A DNA stretch of 64,000 nt from JALEFZ01 sp039817415. GTDB taxonomy: Bacteria; Bacteroidota; Bacteroidia; J057. Below, piece after piece: positions 8,302 to 15,995 of this stretch (position 1 is the stretch's first letter; each line of letters opens with the position of its first letter). The stretch is from assembly GCA_039817415.1 (NCBI GenBank), contig JBCBVV010000017.1, forward strand, positions 60,203-124,202, in the 5' to 3' direction. Under the pieces are notes generated by a model. That model had not been told where the DNA came from and did no database searches. It worked only from the letters and a program-made list of their open reading frames with translations. The translations under genes and the position numbers were made by a program.

Positions 8302-8919
8302 CTAAATAGACTTTGCGAATCTTTCAACAGCCTCTAGCAAGAATTGCCGCATTTTAGAACGCTTACCAGATACTTGTCCAGACATAATCAAAGAAATATA
8401 GCCGTGGAGTAGGGCCCACCATGTAAACAAGTATTCATCGACCTCGCTATCAAATAGATGTATCTCCTTTAGGGTATCTAACACCACTGAGGCTGAATCA
8501 GATAAAGAGCGTGGGTCAGGAGAAGCAGCATGTATGCTATCCAGGTTAAACATTACCTGATACAGATCTGATTCCTTAAATGCCCAGTCCCAGGCTGCAC
8601 CTGTGAGATTCAATAATTTAGGAATAGGATCTCCGCCTTTCTCTGCCACAGTTTGTAGCTCCCTTTTCAGCTTAGCGAAACCCTGTATTTCCAGTTCCAT
8701 CAGGATGGCTTCTTTATTTTTGAAGTGCTGATAAATCACTGGGGGAGTGTACTGGATCTCCTTGGCGATCTTTCGAATAGAAACATTAGGCCAACCCAGT
8801 TGGCGAGCAAGGTCTCTTGAAGCCTTTAATGTGGCAGCCTTCACAGCAGCCTTCTCTCTTTCCCTTCTTTCCTTGTGATTAAAGTCCTCAGTAGGGTGGA
8901 CTCGATCTTTCTTTGCCAT
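8302..8919 (-). CDS. TetR/AcrR-family transcriptional regulator
   Basis: A 205-residue regulator. A charged N-terminal arm (residues 1-25, rich in Lys, Arg and Glu) precedes the TetR DNA-binding domain, with SIRKIAKEIQYTPPVIYQHFKNKEA near residues 47-70. The C-terminal domain has LLNLTGAAWDWAF and YLFTWWALLHGYISLIMSG, the pattern of the TetR_C_13/WHG ligand domain. A promoter-like pair (8942-8972, minus strand) and a palindrome at 8928-8938 lie directly before the start, so self-repression is likely. Copies of the palindrome at 8231 and 8999 and a degenerate one at 7120 suggest the SDR, and perhaps the hydrolase, as targets. The ligand is unknown. Confidence 0.88.
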   Translation of the reverse strand: MAKKDRVHPTEDFNHKERREREKAAVKAATLKASRDLARQLGWPNVSIRKIAKEIQYTPPVIYQHFKNKEAILMELEIQGFAKLKRELQTVAEKGGDPIPKLLNLTGAAWDWAFKESDLYQVMFNLDSIHAASPDPRSLSDSASVVLDTLKEIHLFDSEVDEYLFTWWALLHGYISLIMSGQVSGKRSKMRQFLLEAVERFAKSI

Positions 8920-8927
8920 ATTTTTCC

Positions 8928-8938
8928 TAACGATGTTA
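8928..8938. promoter_or_regulatory. TAAC-N3-GTTA palindrome, copy 2 (TetR operator)
   Basis: TAACGATGTTA lies 9 bases before the TetR start codon and just past the -7 element proposed at 8942-8949, so a bound repressor would block transcription start. It is flanked by CC and AG, which nearly extends the dyad. Confidence 0.6.
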
Positions 8939-8941
8939 AGG

Positions 8942-8972
8942 GCAACATAGTACTTAGTTAGCTGAATAACAA
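8942..8972 (-). promoter_or_regulatory. Candidate promoter of the TetR gene
   Basis: Read on the minus strand, TTGT (8972-8969) is followed after 19 bases by TATGTTGC (8949-8942), close to the Bacteroidota form TTTG-N19-TAnnTTTG. The palindrome at 8928-8938 falls at the expected start of transcription. Confidence 0.4.
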
Positions 8973-8998
8973 GAGCTATCTATAATTAGGTTATTTTC

Positions 8999-9009
8999 TA
9001 ACGGTGTTA
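8999..9009. promoter_or_regulatory. TAAC-N3-GTTA palindrome, copy 3
   Basis: TAACGGTGTTA sits inside the longer perfect-armed dyad CTAACGGTGTTAG (8998-9010). It lies about 80 bases upstream of the TetR start and 27 bases upstream of its proposed promoter. It may be a second operator for cooperative binding. Confidence 0.55.
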
Positions 9010-9063
9010 GGTGTATCAAATCCGAAAATCGTGCATATAATAAATGCTTTCCGCAAGATTACC

Positions 9064-10740
9064 TTAAGATCTATTGTCCAATTGTTGAAACAGGAAGGAG
9101 AATAGCATAACCAGCAGGCAGCCTATCATATTCAACCATAAATATCCTACAACATCCGAAAAGTAAATCGCTACTACGGAAATCTCAGCCAAGATTCCAG
9201 CTTGAAAAACCGCCTTCCCCTTGATGCGCTTCATAAAGAAGGCAACAACAAATAAGCCAAGGATAGTTCCATAGAAAAGAGAGCCCAGAATATTTACATA
9301 TTCAATGAGGTTTTCATATTGGCCTGCTATGATGGCGAATATGATAGCAAAAATTCCCCACATGAGGGTCAGAAGTCTCGAGACCAGTAAATAATGATCG
9401 TCGGAAGCTTCTGGCTTAATCAGTCTCTTGTAAATATCCACACTAGAGGTGGAGGCAAGAGCATTTAATTCTGCCGCGGTAGAAGACATTGCTGCAGAAA
9501 AAATTACTGCCATCAATAAACCCACTAGGCCAACAGGTAGATATCCTAATACGAAGTTTAAGAAAATTCGGTCCTGGTCTTTGATATTCGCTTCCGGATT
9601 GACCTTTTTTATTTGACTCAAGGCAGTTTCTCGAACTTTTTTTCCTTGTTCTTCTAGTCTAAGAGCTTCTCGTTTATACTGATCTTCATTTGTTTCCGCC
9701 CACTTTAGCCAAGCTTCAGATTTGTCTTCATCTAGGCTTTTGTACATTTCTTCAGCATCACGATAATCATATGCCCATTCGGAGTTCATGATATTTTCCC
9801 GTTCAGCCGCATTGAAGAGCATTGGGGTAGGGGCGAACTGGTAAAAAACAAACATCATCGCGCCTATAAACAGGATTCCAAACTGCATCGGAACCTTAAA
9901 AATGCCATTAAAGAGTAAGCCAATTCTAATTTCAGAAACGGATTTGCCCCCTAAATACCGCTGAACCTGAGATTGGTCTGTTCCAAAATAAGATAGGGCA
10001 AGGAAAGAGCCTGCGATCAGGCCTGATAGAAGATTATATCTATCCTGAAAGAAATCTCCGAAACTCTTGGGCAAACTAATGACATTCATTTTACCATTAG
10101 CTGCTGCAATACTCATTGCTTTTCCCAAGCTTACACTTTCAGGAAGGGCGTTTACCATAAGGACAGCAGCAATCACCATTCCGATAAGGATGACCGCCAT
10201 TTGTTGTTGTTGGGTCTGAGCTACTGCTTTGGTTCCACCTGAAACTGTATACACCATTACCAACACCCCAATTGCTACACAGGTTATCCAAATTTCCCAA
10301 CCAAGGATTGTTTCAAGAATAATAGCAGGCGCCACAATGGTGATTCCCGCAGCTAAGCCTCTACCAATTAGAAAAAGAATGGTTCCCAGTATTCTGGTAT
10401 TCAAGTCGAACCTTTTCTCAAGGTATTCATATGCCGTAAAGACGTTGAGATTGCGATAGATTGGTATAGCTATCATGGAAATCAAAACCATCGCAATGGG
10501 AACCCCAAAATAGAACTGTACGAAACGCATTCCATCGTTAAATGCCTGGCCAGGCGTAGATAGGAAGGTAATCGCACTTGCCTGGGTAGCCATGATGGAT
10601 AAGCCAATTGTCCACCATTTCAAGTCATTATTTGACAGCAAATATCCCTTCAGTCCCTTGGTGTCCCTACTTTTCCATAAGCCGTATAAGATAATCAGGA
10701 GGATTGTTCCCCCCATCACCAACCAATCGATCGTATTCAT
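9064..10740 (-). CDS. Sodium/solute symporter (SSS family)
   Basis: A 558-residue inner-membrane transporter with about 13 helices. The first helix is MNTIDWLVMGGTILLIILYGLW. The family signature region is SNNDLKWWTIGLSIMATQASA with FLSTPGQAF, where the sodium site lies, and later LSYFGTDQSQVQRYL. A charged, coiled-coil-prone insert of about 70 residues (roughly 315-390, from AAERENIMN to IKDQDRIF) separates two helices, as seen in SGLT-like members of Bacteroidota. The start codon overlaps the stop of the 52-residue gene upstream (ATGA), so the two are translationally coupled. The operon mate, a PIG-L deacetylase, suggests an amino-sugar or deacetylated conjugate as substrate, which is inference. 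Confidence 0.88.
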   Translation of the reverse strand: MNTIDWLVMGGTILLIILYGLWKSRDTKGLKGYLLSNNDLKWWTIGLSIMATQASAITFLSTPGQAFNDGMRFVQFYFGVPIAMVLISMIAIPIYRNLNVFTAYEYLEKRFDLNTRILGTILFLIGRGLAAGITIVAPAIILETILGWEIWITCVAIGVLVMVYTVSGGTKAVAQTQQQQMAVILIGMVIAAVLMVNALPESVSLGKAMSIAAANGKMNVISLPKSFGDFFQDRYNLLSGLIAGSFLALSYFGTDQSQVQRYLGGKSVSEIRIGLLFNGIFKVPMQFGILFIGAMMFVFYQFAPTPMLFNAAERENIMNSEWAYDYRDAEEMYKSLDEDKSEAWLKWAETNEDQYKREALRLEEQGKKVRETALSQIKKVNPEANIKDQDRIFLNFVLGYLPVGLVGLLMAVIFSAAMSSTAAELNALASTSSVDIYKRLIKPEASDDHYLLVSRLLTLMWGIFAIIFAIIAGQYENLIEYVNILGSLFYGTILGLFVVAFFMKRIKGKAVFQAGILAEISVVAIYFSDVVGYLWLNMIGCLLVMLFSFLFQQLDNRS

Positions 10741-10895
10741 GAGAAACTTTGGCTAAAGAGATAAAACAAAATGATAAGTACGACCAATTCGCCTAGAACA
10801 AAGGCATAGAGGGCATTCCAAGATTTGAAGAAGGGAAATACCTCCCTTAGTTCAGCGTTCTCCTCTTGTTTTTTTTGCTGCTTGTCTTTGTCCAT
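10737..10895 (-). CDS. 52-residue single-pass membrane protein, probable partner of the symporter
   Basis: A short gene between the deacetylase and the symporter. Its ATG (10895-10893) overlaps the deacetylase stop as TAATG, and its TGA overlaps the symporter ATG as ATGA. The first 18 residues are highly charged (MDKDKQQKKQEEN and onward). A hydrophobic helix of about 20 residues then follows SWNALYAF and includes VLIILFYLF. Predicted topology is N-in with one membrane span. Small companions of this kind are known for some sodium/solute and acetate symporters; I do not recognise this one. Both overlaps strongly support real translation. The function, perhaps assembly or regulation of the symporter, is inference. 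Confidence 0.8.
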   Translation of the reverse strand: MDKDKQQKKQEENAELREVFPFFKSWNALYAFVLGELVVLIILFYLFSQSFS

Positions 10896-13387
10896 TATTT
10901 TCCAATTGAAACCATGTTCGCAAATAATCTATAGGCTCCGGATACCCCAGCAGGTAATTCTCTAAAGAATGAAATCCCTGTGTAAATGAAATATCCTTCT
11001 CCCAATGGAGCTACCAATAGAGAACCTTTCTTAGCTGTTTCACCCGGATCATTCCATGACAAAATCGGGGTGTATTTATCATCCCATGAGGCAGGAAAAT
11101 ACAAGCCACGCTCCTGAATCCATCCTTCAAAATCTTTTTGAGTAATCTTGTTGGGCTGATTCATGATAGGATGATCAGGTGCCAAAAACTCAGGCATGGT
11201 TTCCTCAACCGTCACTCTGTCTCTTGAAAGAGTAATAGGGAAAGGCCCCGGCTGCTTAGTAGAAATACCATAGGTAGTATTGTACTGGACAATGTAATTT
11301 CCTCCTTGCTTGACATACTCAAAGATGACATCCTGATGGTATGGCATACGGCTATTGGTATTGTAGGCTCTAATTCCAGCTACCACAGCGTCATACTCCG
11401 TTAATTTGTCAAGCGTTATATCTGCATCACTCAATAGGTCTACTTGGTAGCCCATTTGTTGAAGAGACCTTGGGATCTCATCACCTGAGCCCATGATATA
11501 TCCAATTTTTTCCCCTTCCTTCTTCAAATCTACTCTTACCAGGCGGGTCAAGGATGGATTAAAAATCAGCTGTGTAGGAATGTGTCCATAGGCAATTTCC
11601 TGCTCGCTGTAGGAGCTAAACTTTCCATCTACTTCGGCTATCACTTTCAAATTACCTTCAGAAGCCGTAGTTGGAGGACTTACCTTTATCGTCGTTACTT
11701 TCTCTTCGCCTTCATTTTCAAAAGAAAAGGATAAAATGGGAGGGGTAACTTCCCAGCCTTCTGGGACTTCAAATCTAACCTGTGCCTTTCTTCCAGCTGC
11801 AAAGCTTTTAATTCTCAAATCTATCTCACGTGGCGCGAGGTCAGAAAAGACAACCACCTTCTCTGATATGTTAACCGTAATCTTTGGAGTAATCTGGAAA
11901 GGGCGATATAATTCACCTACCGCACGATCTACATATCTGTGTACGATAGGAGTTGCCATTTCTAGGGTTGTCCCATCAATTTCAAAGGAAAAAATACCTT
12001 CGCCAGCGGCCTTGTTTTCTGGAAGTCCAATCAATTCCTGCTCATTTACATCAAACAGACCTTTTGACTGATCTTTTACCAACCAGTATGGCTGTCCTAC
12101 TGGAGAACCTGCTGCATTTAGATTGACGGTCTTGGTAACCACCTTGTCATTATCCCCAAGTTGCTCATTGTATTCGTACTTTTTCTGGAATTCACCAAAG
12201 CAAATCTCTACAGAATTAAGCTTGATAGGATAATTGGAACGCTTAAGGTATTTGATATCAGCTTCACCAACTTCATCGATCGGAATAGTAGGCAAGGCAG
12301 ACTGCACCTCAAACCAAAGACCTGCACAATAGGCAATGGCCATTTTCAGTTCTTCCTTTTTTACATCAACATAATGACCTTTCAATCCATCGAGAAGGTT
12401 ATATGCTTTGAGTAGGGTAGGGACGGAAGCTGAAGGATCAATCGGGCTAAATTCCTTGTAGGCCTTATCCAGTAGTTTTCCTACTTTATCACCCCCCTTT
12501 ACACGTCCCCATGTAGCATCAATCTCACCAAATAGGTCTCCAGATTCTGATCTTTCGCCTTTTTCATGATCGAGGTATTCTACTCTTTCTCCTCTTCGAA
12601 GAGCGGCGCCGAATGCTTGGCATTTGTGCATAGAACGGGCTGCATCCGCTATTTCACCATAGCTTTTTCCCAGAAGGGCATCATACTCACCGGCGTTGAT
12701 TTTGATGATGTTCTTCAGTTCTTCTTCATTGGGTTCGTATCTCCTGAAAACCCAGTAATTGTTCCACAATAAGCGTTTGGGCTGCCAGGTTTCTACATAT
12801 TTGAGTTGTTCGGGGAAGGCATTTTTATCTCCAGCCAAGTCAAAAGCTTCATGGGCTAAGATGGCGGAAGAGGTATGGTGACCGTGGCCTCCGCCTCCCT
12901 TTTCAGGAGTAGCAAAACGGGTAACAATCACATCAGGTCTAAATTTTCTAATGGCCCAAACCACATCAGCGAGTACTTTTTCTTTGTCCCATATTTGAAG
13001 CGTTTCATCATGGGTTTTAGAATAGCCAAAGTCATAAGCTCTGGAAAAAATCTGCTCGCCACCATCTACACGACGGGCTCCAAGTAGTTCCTGCGTACGC
13101 AGCATTCCCAAGAGTGGACCTTTTTCGTTTCCAATAAGATTTTGCCCTCCATCTCCTCTTGTTAAGGCCAAATAGCCTGTACGGTAGCCTTTTCCTTTGG
13201 CGAAATAGGCAATTAATCGCTGGTTTTCATCATCTGGGTGGGCAGCGACATACAGAACAGATCCCAACACTCTAAGGTTTCTGAGCATGTGCTGGATTTC
13301 GGCTGAAGATTTTGCGGGCATTGGAGCTTGCGAAAATGCTCCCAGAAAAGATAACTGTAGGCAAATGAGTAGGATTTTTCGGAACAT
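10895..13387 (-). CDS. Secreted PIG-L family deacetylase, large multidomain form
   Basis: An 830-residue protein with a signal peptide (residues 1 to about 20, ending GAFSQA). The N-terminal PIG-L/LmbE domain (about 40-330) has the zinc motif AHPDDE at 49-54, TRGDGGQN at 77-83 and the second metal motif HGHH at 168-171. Single-domain PIG-L enzymes are about 230 residues. Here the rest is a long beta-rich part (about 380-620) and a C-terminal part with IRAYNTNSRMPYHQDVIFEYVKQGGNYIVQY, resembling a glutamine-amidotransferase-like or ThuA-like fold. PIG-L enzymes remove N-acetyl groups from GlcNAc conjugates. It acts in the periplasm and heads an operon with the 52-residue protein and the symporter, which may import its product. 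Confidence 0.85.
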   Translation of the reverse strand: MFRKILLICLQLSFLGAFSQAPMPAKSSAEIQHMLRNLRVLGSVLYVAAHPDDENQRLIAYFAKGKGYRTGYLALTRGDGGQNLIGNEKGPLLGMLRTQELLGARRVDGGEQIFSRAYDFGYSKTHDETLQIWDKEKVLADVVWAIRKFRPDVIVTRFATPEKGGGGHGHHTSSAILAHEAFDLAGDKNAFPEQLKYVETWQPKRLLWNNYWVFRRYEPNEEELKNIIKINAGEYDALLGKSYGEIADAARSMHKCQAFGAALRRGERVEYLDHEKGERSESGDLFGEIDATWGRVKGGDKVGKLLDKAYKEFSPIDPSASVPTLLKAYNLLDGLKGHYVDVKKEELKMAIAYCAGLWFEVQSALPTIPIDEVGEADIKYLKRSNYPIKLNSVEICFGEFQKKYEYNEQLGDNDKVVTKTVNLNAAGSPVGQPYWLVKDQSKGLFDVNEQELIGLPENKAAGEGIFSFEIDGTTLEMATPIVHRYVDRAVGELYRPFQITPKITVNISEKVVVFSDLAPREIDLRIKSFAAGRKAQVRFEVPEGWEVTPPILSFSFENEGEEKVTTIKVSPPTTASEGNLKVIAEVDGKFSSYSEQEIAYGHIPTQLIFNPSLTRLVRVDLKKEGEKIGYIMGSGDEIPRSLQQMGYQVDLLSDADITLDKLTEYDAVVAGIRAYNTNSRMPYHQDVIFEYVKQGGNYIVQYNTTYGISTKQPGPFPITLSRDRVTVEETMPEFLAPDHPIMNQPNKITQKDFEGWIQERGLYFPASWDDKYTPILSWNDPGETAKKGSLLVAPLGEGYFIYTGISFFRELPAGVSGAYRLFANMVSIGK

Positions 13388-13710
13388 CTTGTTCAGTTTT
13401 TGGCCTGTGATGGTAAAATCAGTCTGTTTGCAGGATTAGGGGGGTTAACCTAAGTATTTAAAGTGCCCTTTTCCAACAAGTTTCGAATATAAAGAAAGTT
13501 CCAACTTAGATGTGGTATGTTAACAGAAGTTTTAGATAGTTTGGTCCATTTCAGCAGCCAAGGCGTCTGTTTTTTCCAAATTCTTACAGGAATGGACAAC
13601 TTAGTGCTCCAGCTTAAGGACTTATGAGAAAAATTCATTTGATTCGCTTAACACTATTAACTACTTATTCATTCAGTTTGTCGAACTATTAATGAATTTT
13701 CACAAAACAC
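13388..13710. other. Divergent control region between the deacetylase operon and manA
   Basis: 323 bases without a convincing gene. It contains GGTTAACC (13443-13450), and just before manA a two-part dyad: ATTCATT (13667-13673) with AATGAAT (13691-13697), and inside it AGTT (13675-13678) with AACT (13684-13687). The dyad ends 13 bases before the manA start. An open frame of 62 codons on the minus strand (13450-13638) has no family features and was not accepted. Confidence 0.5.
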
Positions 13711-14703
13711 ATGGCAACATCCACTCAATTGTATCCCCTTCGCTTTCACGCCTATTTTAAAGAAAAACTCTGGGGCGGAACCAAAATCAGAGAAGTATTG
13801 GGGAAAGACTATGGAGATTTGAGAAACTGTGGTGAAACCTGGGAGATCTCAGGTGTAGACGGACATATTTCAATCGTCAAGGAAGGACCACTAGCAGGTC
13901 AAAAGTTGACTGATTTGATGTCTGAATATAAAGGCGAACTTCTTGGGAATAGGGTATATGAGGCCTTTGGGGATAGATTTCCACTCTTGGTCAAGTTTAT
14001 CGATGCAAATGATGACCTCTCGATCCAGGTACATCCAGATGATGAACTAGCGAAGGAACGCCACAATAGCTTTGGCAAAACAGAAATGTGGTATATCATG
14101 CAGAATGATCCTGGAGCTAGCCTAATTTCTGGTTTCAATAGAGAAGTCAGCCAAGAAATTTATGAAGAACACTTCAATTCTGGCCGACTGACAGACATAT
14201 TAAACAGAGAAATGGCCGAAGCAGGAGACGTATTTTTTCTCCCTGCAGGAAGGGTGCATACCATAGGAAAAGGACTTCTATTAGCCGAAATTCAGCAGAC
14301 TTCTGATATCACCTACAGAATTTACGATTTTGATCGTGTTGGGGCAGATGGAAAGAAGCGTGAATTGCATGTTGAGCAGGCACTGGCAGCCATTGACTAC
14401 AAGTACTATGACGATATCAAAACGAAGTACGAAGTAGAAAAAAATAAGCCTGTTGAACTGGCTAGCTGTCCTTACTTTACTACCAATAGATTACATCTAA
14501 CCCAAGGGGCTATAAGAAAGTACAATAAGCTGGATTCCTTTGTGATCTATGTGGTAGCTTCTGGAAAGGCCAAACTTGATTATGGTCATGGTTCTTTAAA
14601 TATAGAAATGGGCGATGCTGTTCTTTTACCAGCAGCCTTAAAGGATGTTACCCTTACACCTGAGGGCGAAATTGACATGCTAGAGGCTTGGGTAACCCAA
14701 TAA
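13711..14703 (+). CDS. manA: Class I mannose-6-phosphate isomerase
   Basis: A 330-residue enzyme of the short type I phosphomannose isomerase family (ManA/YvyI type, about 315-330 residues). Marks are YFKEKLWGGTKIRE at the N-terminus, CGETWEIS, the zinc motif IQVHPDDELA near residue 107 with the later ligand in KTEMWYI, and the cupin strand FFLPAGRVHTIGKG. The catalytic Arg region is QTSDITYRIYDFDR. It interconverts fructose-6-phosphate and mannose-6-phosphate, feeding GDP-mannose synthesis for exopolysaccharide or LPS, and acts in the cytoplasm. It starts an operon with the amidohydrolase 12 bases downstream. Confidence 0.92.
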   Translation: MATSTQLYPLRFHAYFKEKLWGGTKIREVLGKDYGDLRNCGETWEISGVDGHISIVKEGPLAGQKLTDLMSEYKGELLGNRVYEAFGDRFPLLVKFIDANDDLSIQVHPDDELAKERHNSFGKTEMWYIMQNDPGASLISGFNREVSQEIYEEHFNSGRLTDILNREMAEAGDVFFLPAGRVHTIGKGLLLAEIQQTSDITYRIYDFDRVGADGKKRELHVEQALAAIDYKYYDDIKTKYEVEKNKPVELASCPYFTTNRLHLTQGAIRKYNKLDSFVIYVVASGKAKLDYGHGSLNIEMGDAVLLPAALKDVTLTPEGEIDMLEAWVTQ

Positions 14704-14715
14704 ATTCGTGTTGAG

Positions 14716-15195
14716 ATGATTCCAGATTCATTGATTGCCTTGGCAGAAGATGTAGTAGAATATTTAACTAAGCAGTCCATTAGAATTGCCATGGCCGAAT
14801 CAGGAACAGGAGGCCTTGCTTCAGGTCTGCTCACGACCATCCCAGGTTCTTCCAAAATATTTCATCAAGGATTTGTTTGCTATAGCAATATTTCAAAGGA
14901 GAAGGTACTTAAGGTGCCTTCTCCTTTGATGATAGAGCATGGCGCGGTCAGTGAAGAAGTTACCTTATCTATGGCTAAAGGGGCCCTAAGTCTGGGAGAA
15001 TGCGACTGGGCCTTGGCGGAGAGTTGCATTGCAGGACCATCGGGTGGGTCGGCTGAAAAACCTTTAGGCCTTAGTTATGTTGCCCTTGTTAAGTCCAATG
15101 GGACCGAACAAGTCGAGGAGTATGTATTTAAAGGAGATAGGAGAAGCGTGAGGGTTCAGGTGGTTCAAGCGATGCTTCAGATGCTTTTGCATTAG
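14716..15195 (+). CDS. Nicotinamide-nucleotide amidohydrolase (CinA C-terminal domain, PncC)
   Basis: A 159-residue stand-alone CinA C-terminal domain, as in E. coli PncC/YgaD (about 165 residues). It has IAMAESGTGGLASGLLTTIPGSSKIF, where Ser and Thr of the ESxTGG motif are active-site residues. GFVCYSNISKEKVL, HGAVSEEV and AESCIAGPSGGSAEKPLG follow in family order. It deamidates nicotinamide mononucleotide to nicotinate mononucleotide in pyridine nucleotide recycling. It is 12 bases behind manA, so probably co-transcribed, although the two pathways are unrelated. A weak hairpin, GAGCTT-ATC-AAGCTC (15195-15209), overlaps the stop codon. Confidence 0.87.
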   Translation: MIPDSLIALAEDVVEYLTKQSIRIAMAESGTGGLASGLLTTIPGSSKIFHQGFVCYSNISKEKVLKVPSPLMIEHGAVSEEVTLSMAKGALSLGECDWALAESCIAGPSGGSAEKPLGLSYVALVKSNGTEQVEEYVFKGDRRSVRVQVVQAMLQMLLH

Positions 15196-15417
15196 AGCTT
15201 ATCAAGCTCAATTTCTACCCTTACCAATCCTTCTATCTTACAAAACCTGTCTGCAAACCAGAACTCTATAGACAGTTGACTAGCAAGGAATTATCTATCT
15301 CTCCCTTCAAGCAACCAAAAAATGGTAAGCCCCAAAAATACCATTAATATTCATTTTGTTGTATCTTATAATCTAGGTTCAAACCTCAGTAGGCAGTTTA
15401 TTTGATAGTCAAGAGAG

Positions 15418-15951
15418 ATGGAAGAAAATGAACTCAACATTCAAGAAGCATTTGATATAGCCTACAGGCAAATCAAGAAAATTGCTCATCGGCAAAAGCT
15501 TAGGTTCTATTCCTTAGAGACACTCAATACAACCGCCATTGTCCATGAGGCATACATGAAACTGGATAAAAATGAGAATCCTGTTTATAAAGGTAAAACT
15601 CATTTCTGTAGAGTGGCTGCTAAGGCTATTCGCCATATTCTTATCAATTATGTAGAACAGAAAATGGCTCTTAAAAGGGGGAAGGGAATTAAGAATGAAG
15701 ATTTTTCCCAATTTGAGGGGATGATTTCCATGACCCATGAATCAGCGGAAAGGTTTTTATCTCTGCATGAAGCCCTTCAAGAATTAGAGCATTTTGCTCC
15801 TCGACAGCATCAATTGGTAGAAGCACGATTCTTTGGAGGGATGGCCATTGAGGATGCAGCTGACTTACTTGATATCTCTCCTGCAACAGCCAAAAGAGAC
15901 TGGACCCTTGCCAAAGCATGGTTGTTCAGCAGAATAAATACGAAAAACTGA
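15418..15951 (+). CDS. ECF RNA polymerase sigma factor (kinase-associated type)
   Basis: A 177-residue sigma factor with regions 2 and 4 only. Region 2 includes FDIAYRQIKKIAHRQKLRF and LNTTAIVHEAYMKL, with FCRVAAKAIRHILINYVEQ. Region 4 is PRQHQLVEARFFGGMAIEDAADLLDISPATAKRDWTLAKAWL. These wordings match the ECF group common in Planctomycetota, Acidobacteriota and Saprospiria, whose genes sit beside Ser/Thr kinase genes and lack an anti-sigma factor. The kinase gene starts 44 bases downstream. In related systems the kinase phosphorylates the sigma factor to switch it on; that this holds here is inference. Confidence 0.9.
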   Translation: MEENELNIQEAFDIAYRQIKKIAHRQKLRFYSLETLNTTAIVHEAYMKLDKNENPVYKGKTHFCRVAAKAIRHILINYVEQKMALKRGKGIKNEDFSQFEGMISMTHESAERFLSLHEALQELEHFAPRQHQLVEARFFGGMAIEDAADLLDISPATAKRDWTLAKAWLFSRINTKN

Positions 15952-15995
15952 GCCAATATTGACCTTTCTCCTGTAGGCTAGGTAAATGGGATATT

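Noticed and set aside
13450..13638. 62-codon open frame on the minus strand between the deacetylase operon and manA
   Set aside because: No signal, domain or conserved pattern, atypical Trp/Ser/Lys-rich composition, and it fills a divergent promoter region.
15196..15285. About 30 open codons on the minus strand ending in FWFADRFCKIEGLVRVEIELDKL
   Set aside because: It looks protein-like and could be a decayed gene end, but a stop lies directly upstream, no start codon is present and no family was recognised.
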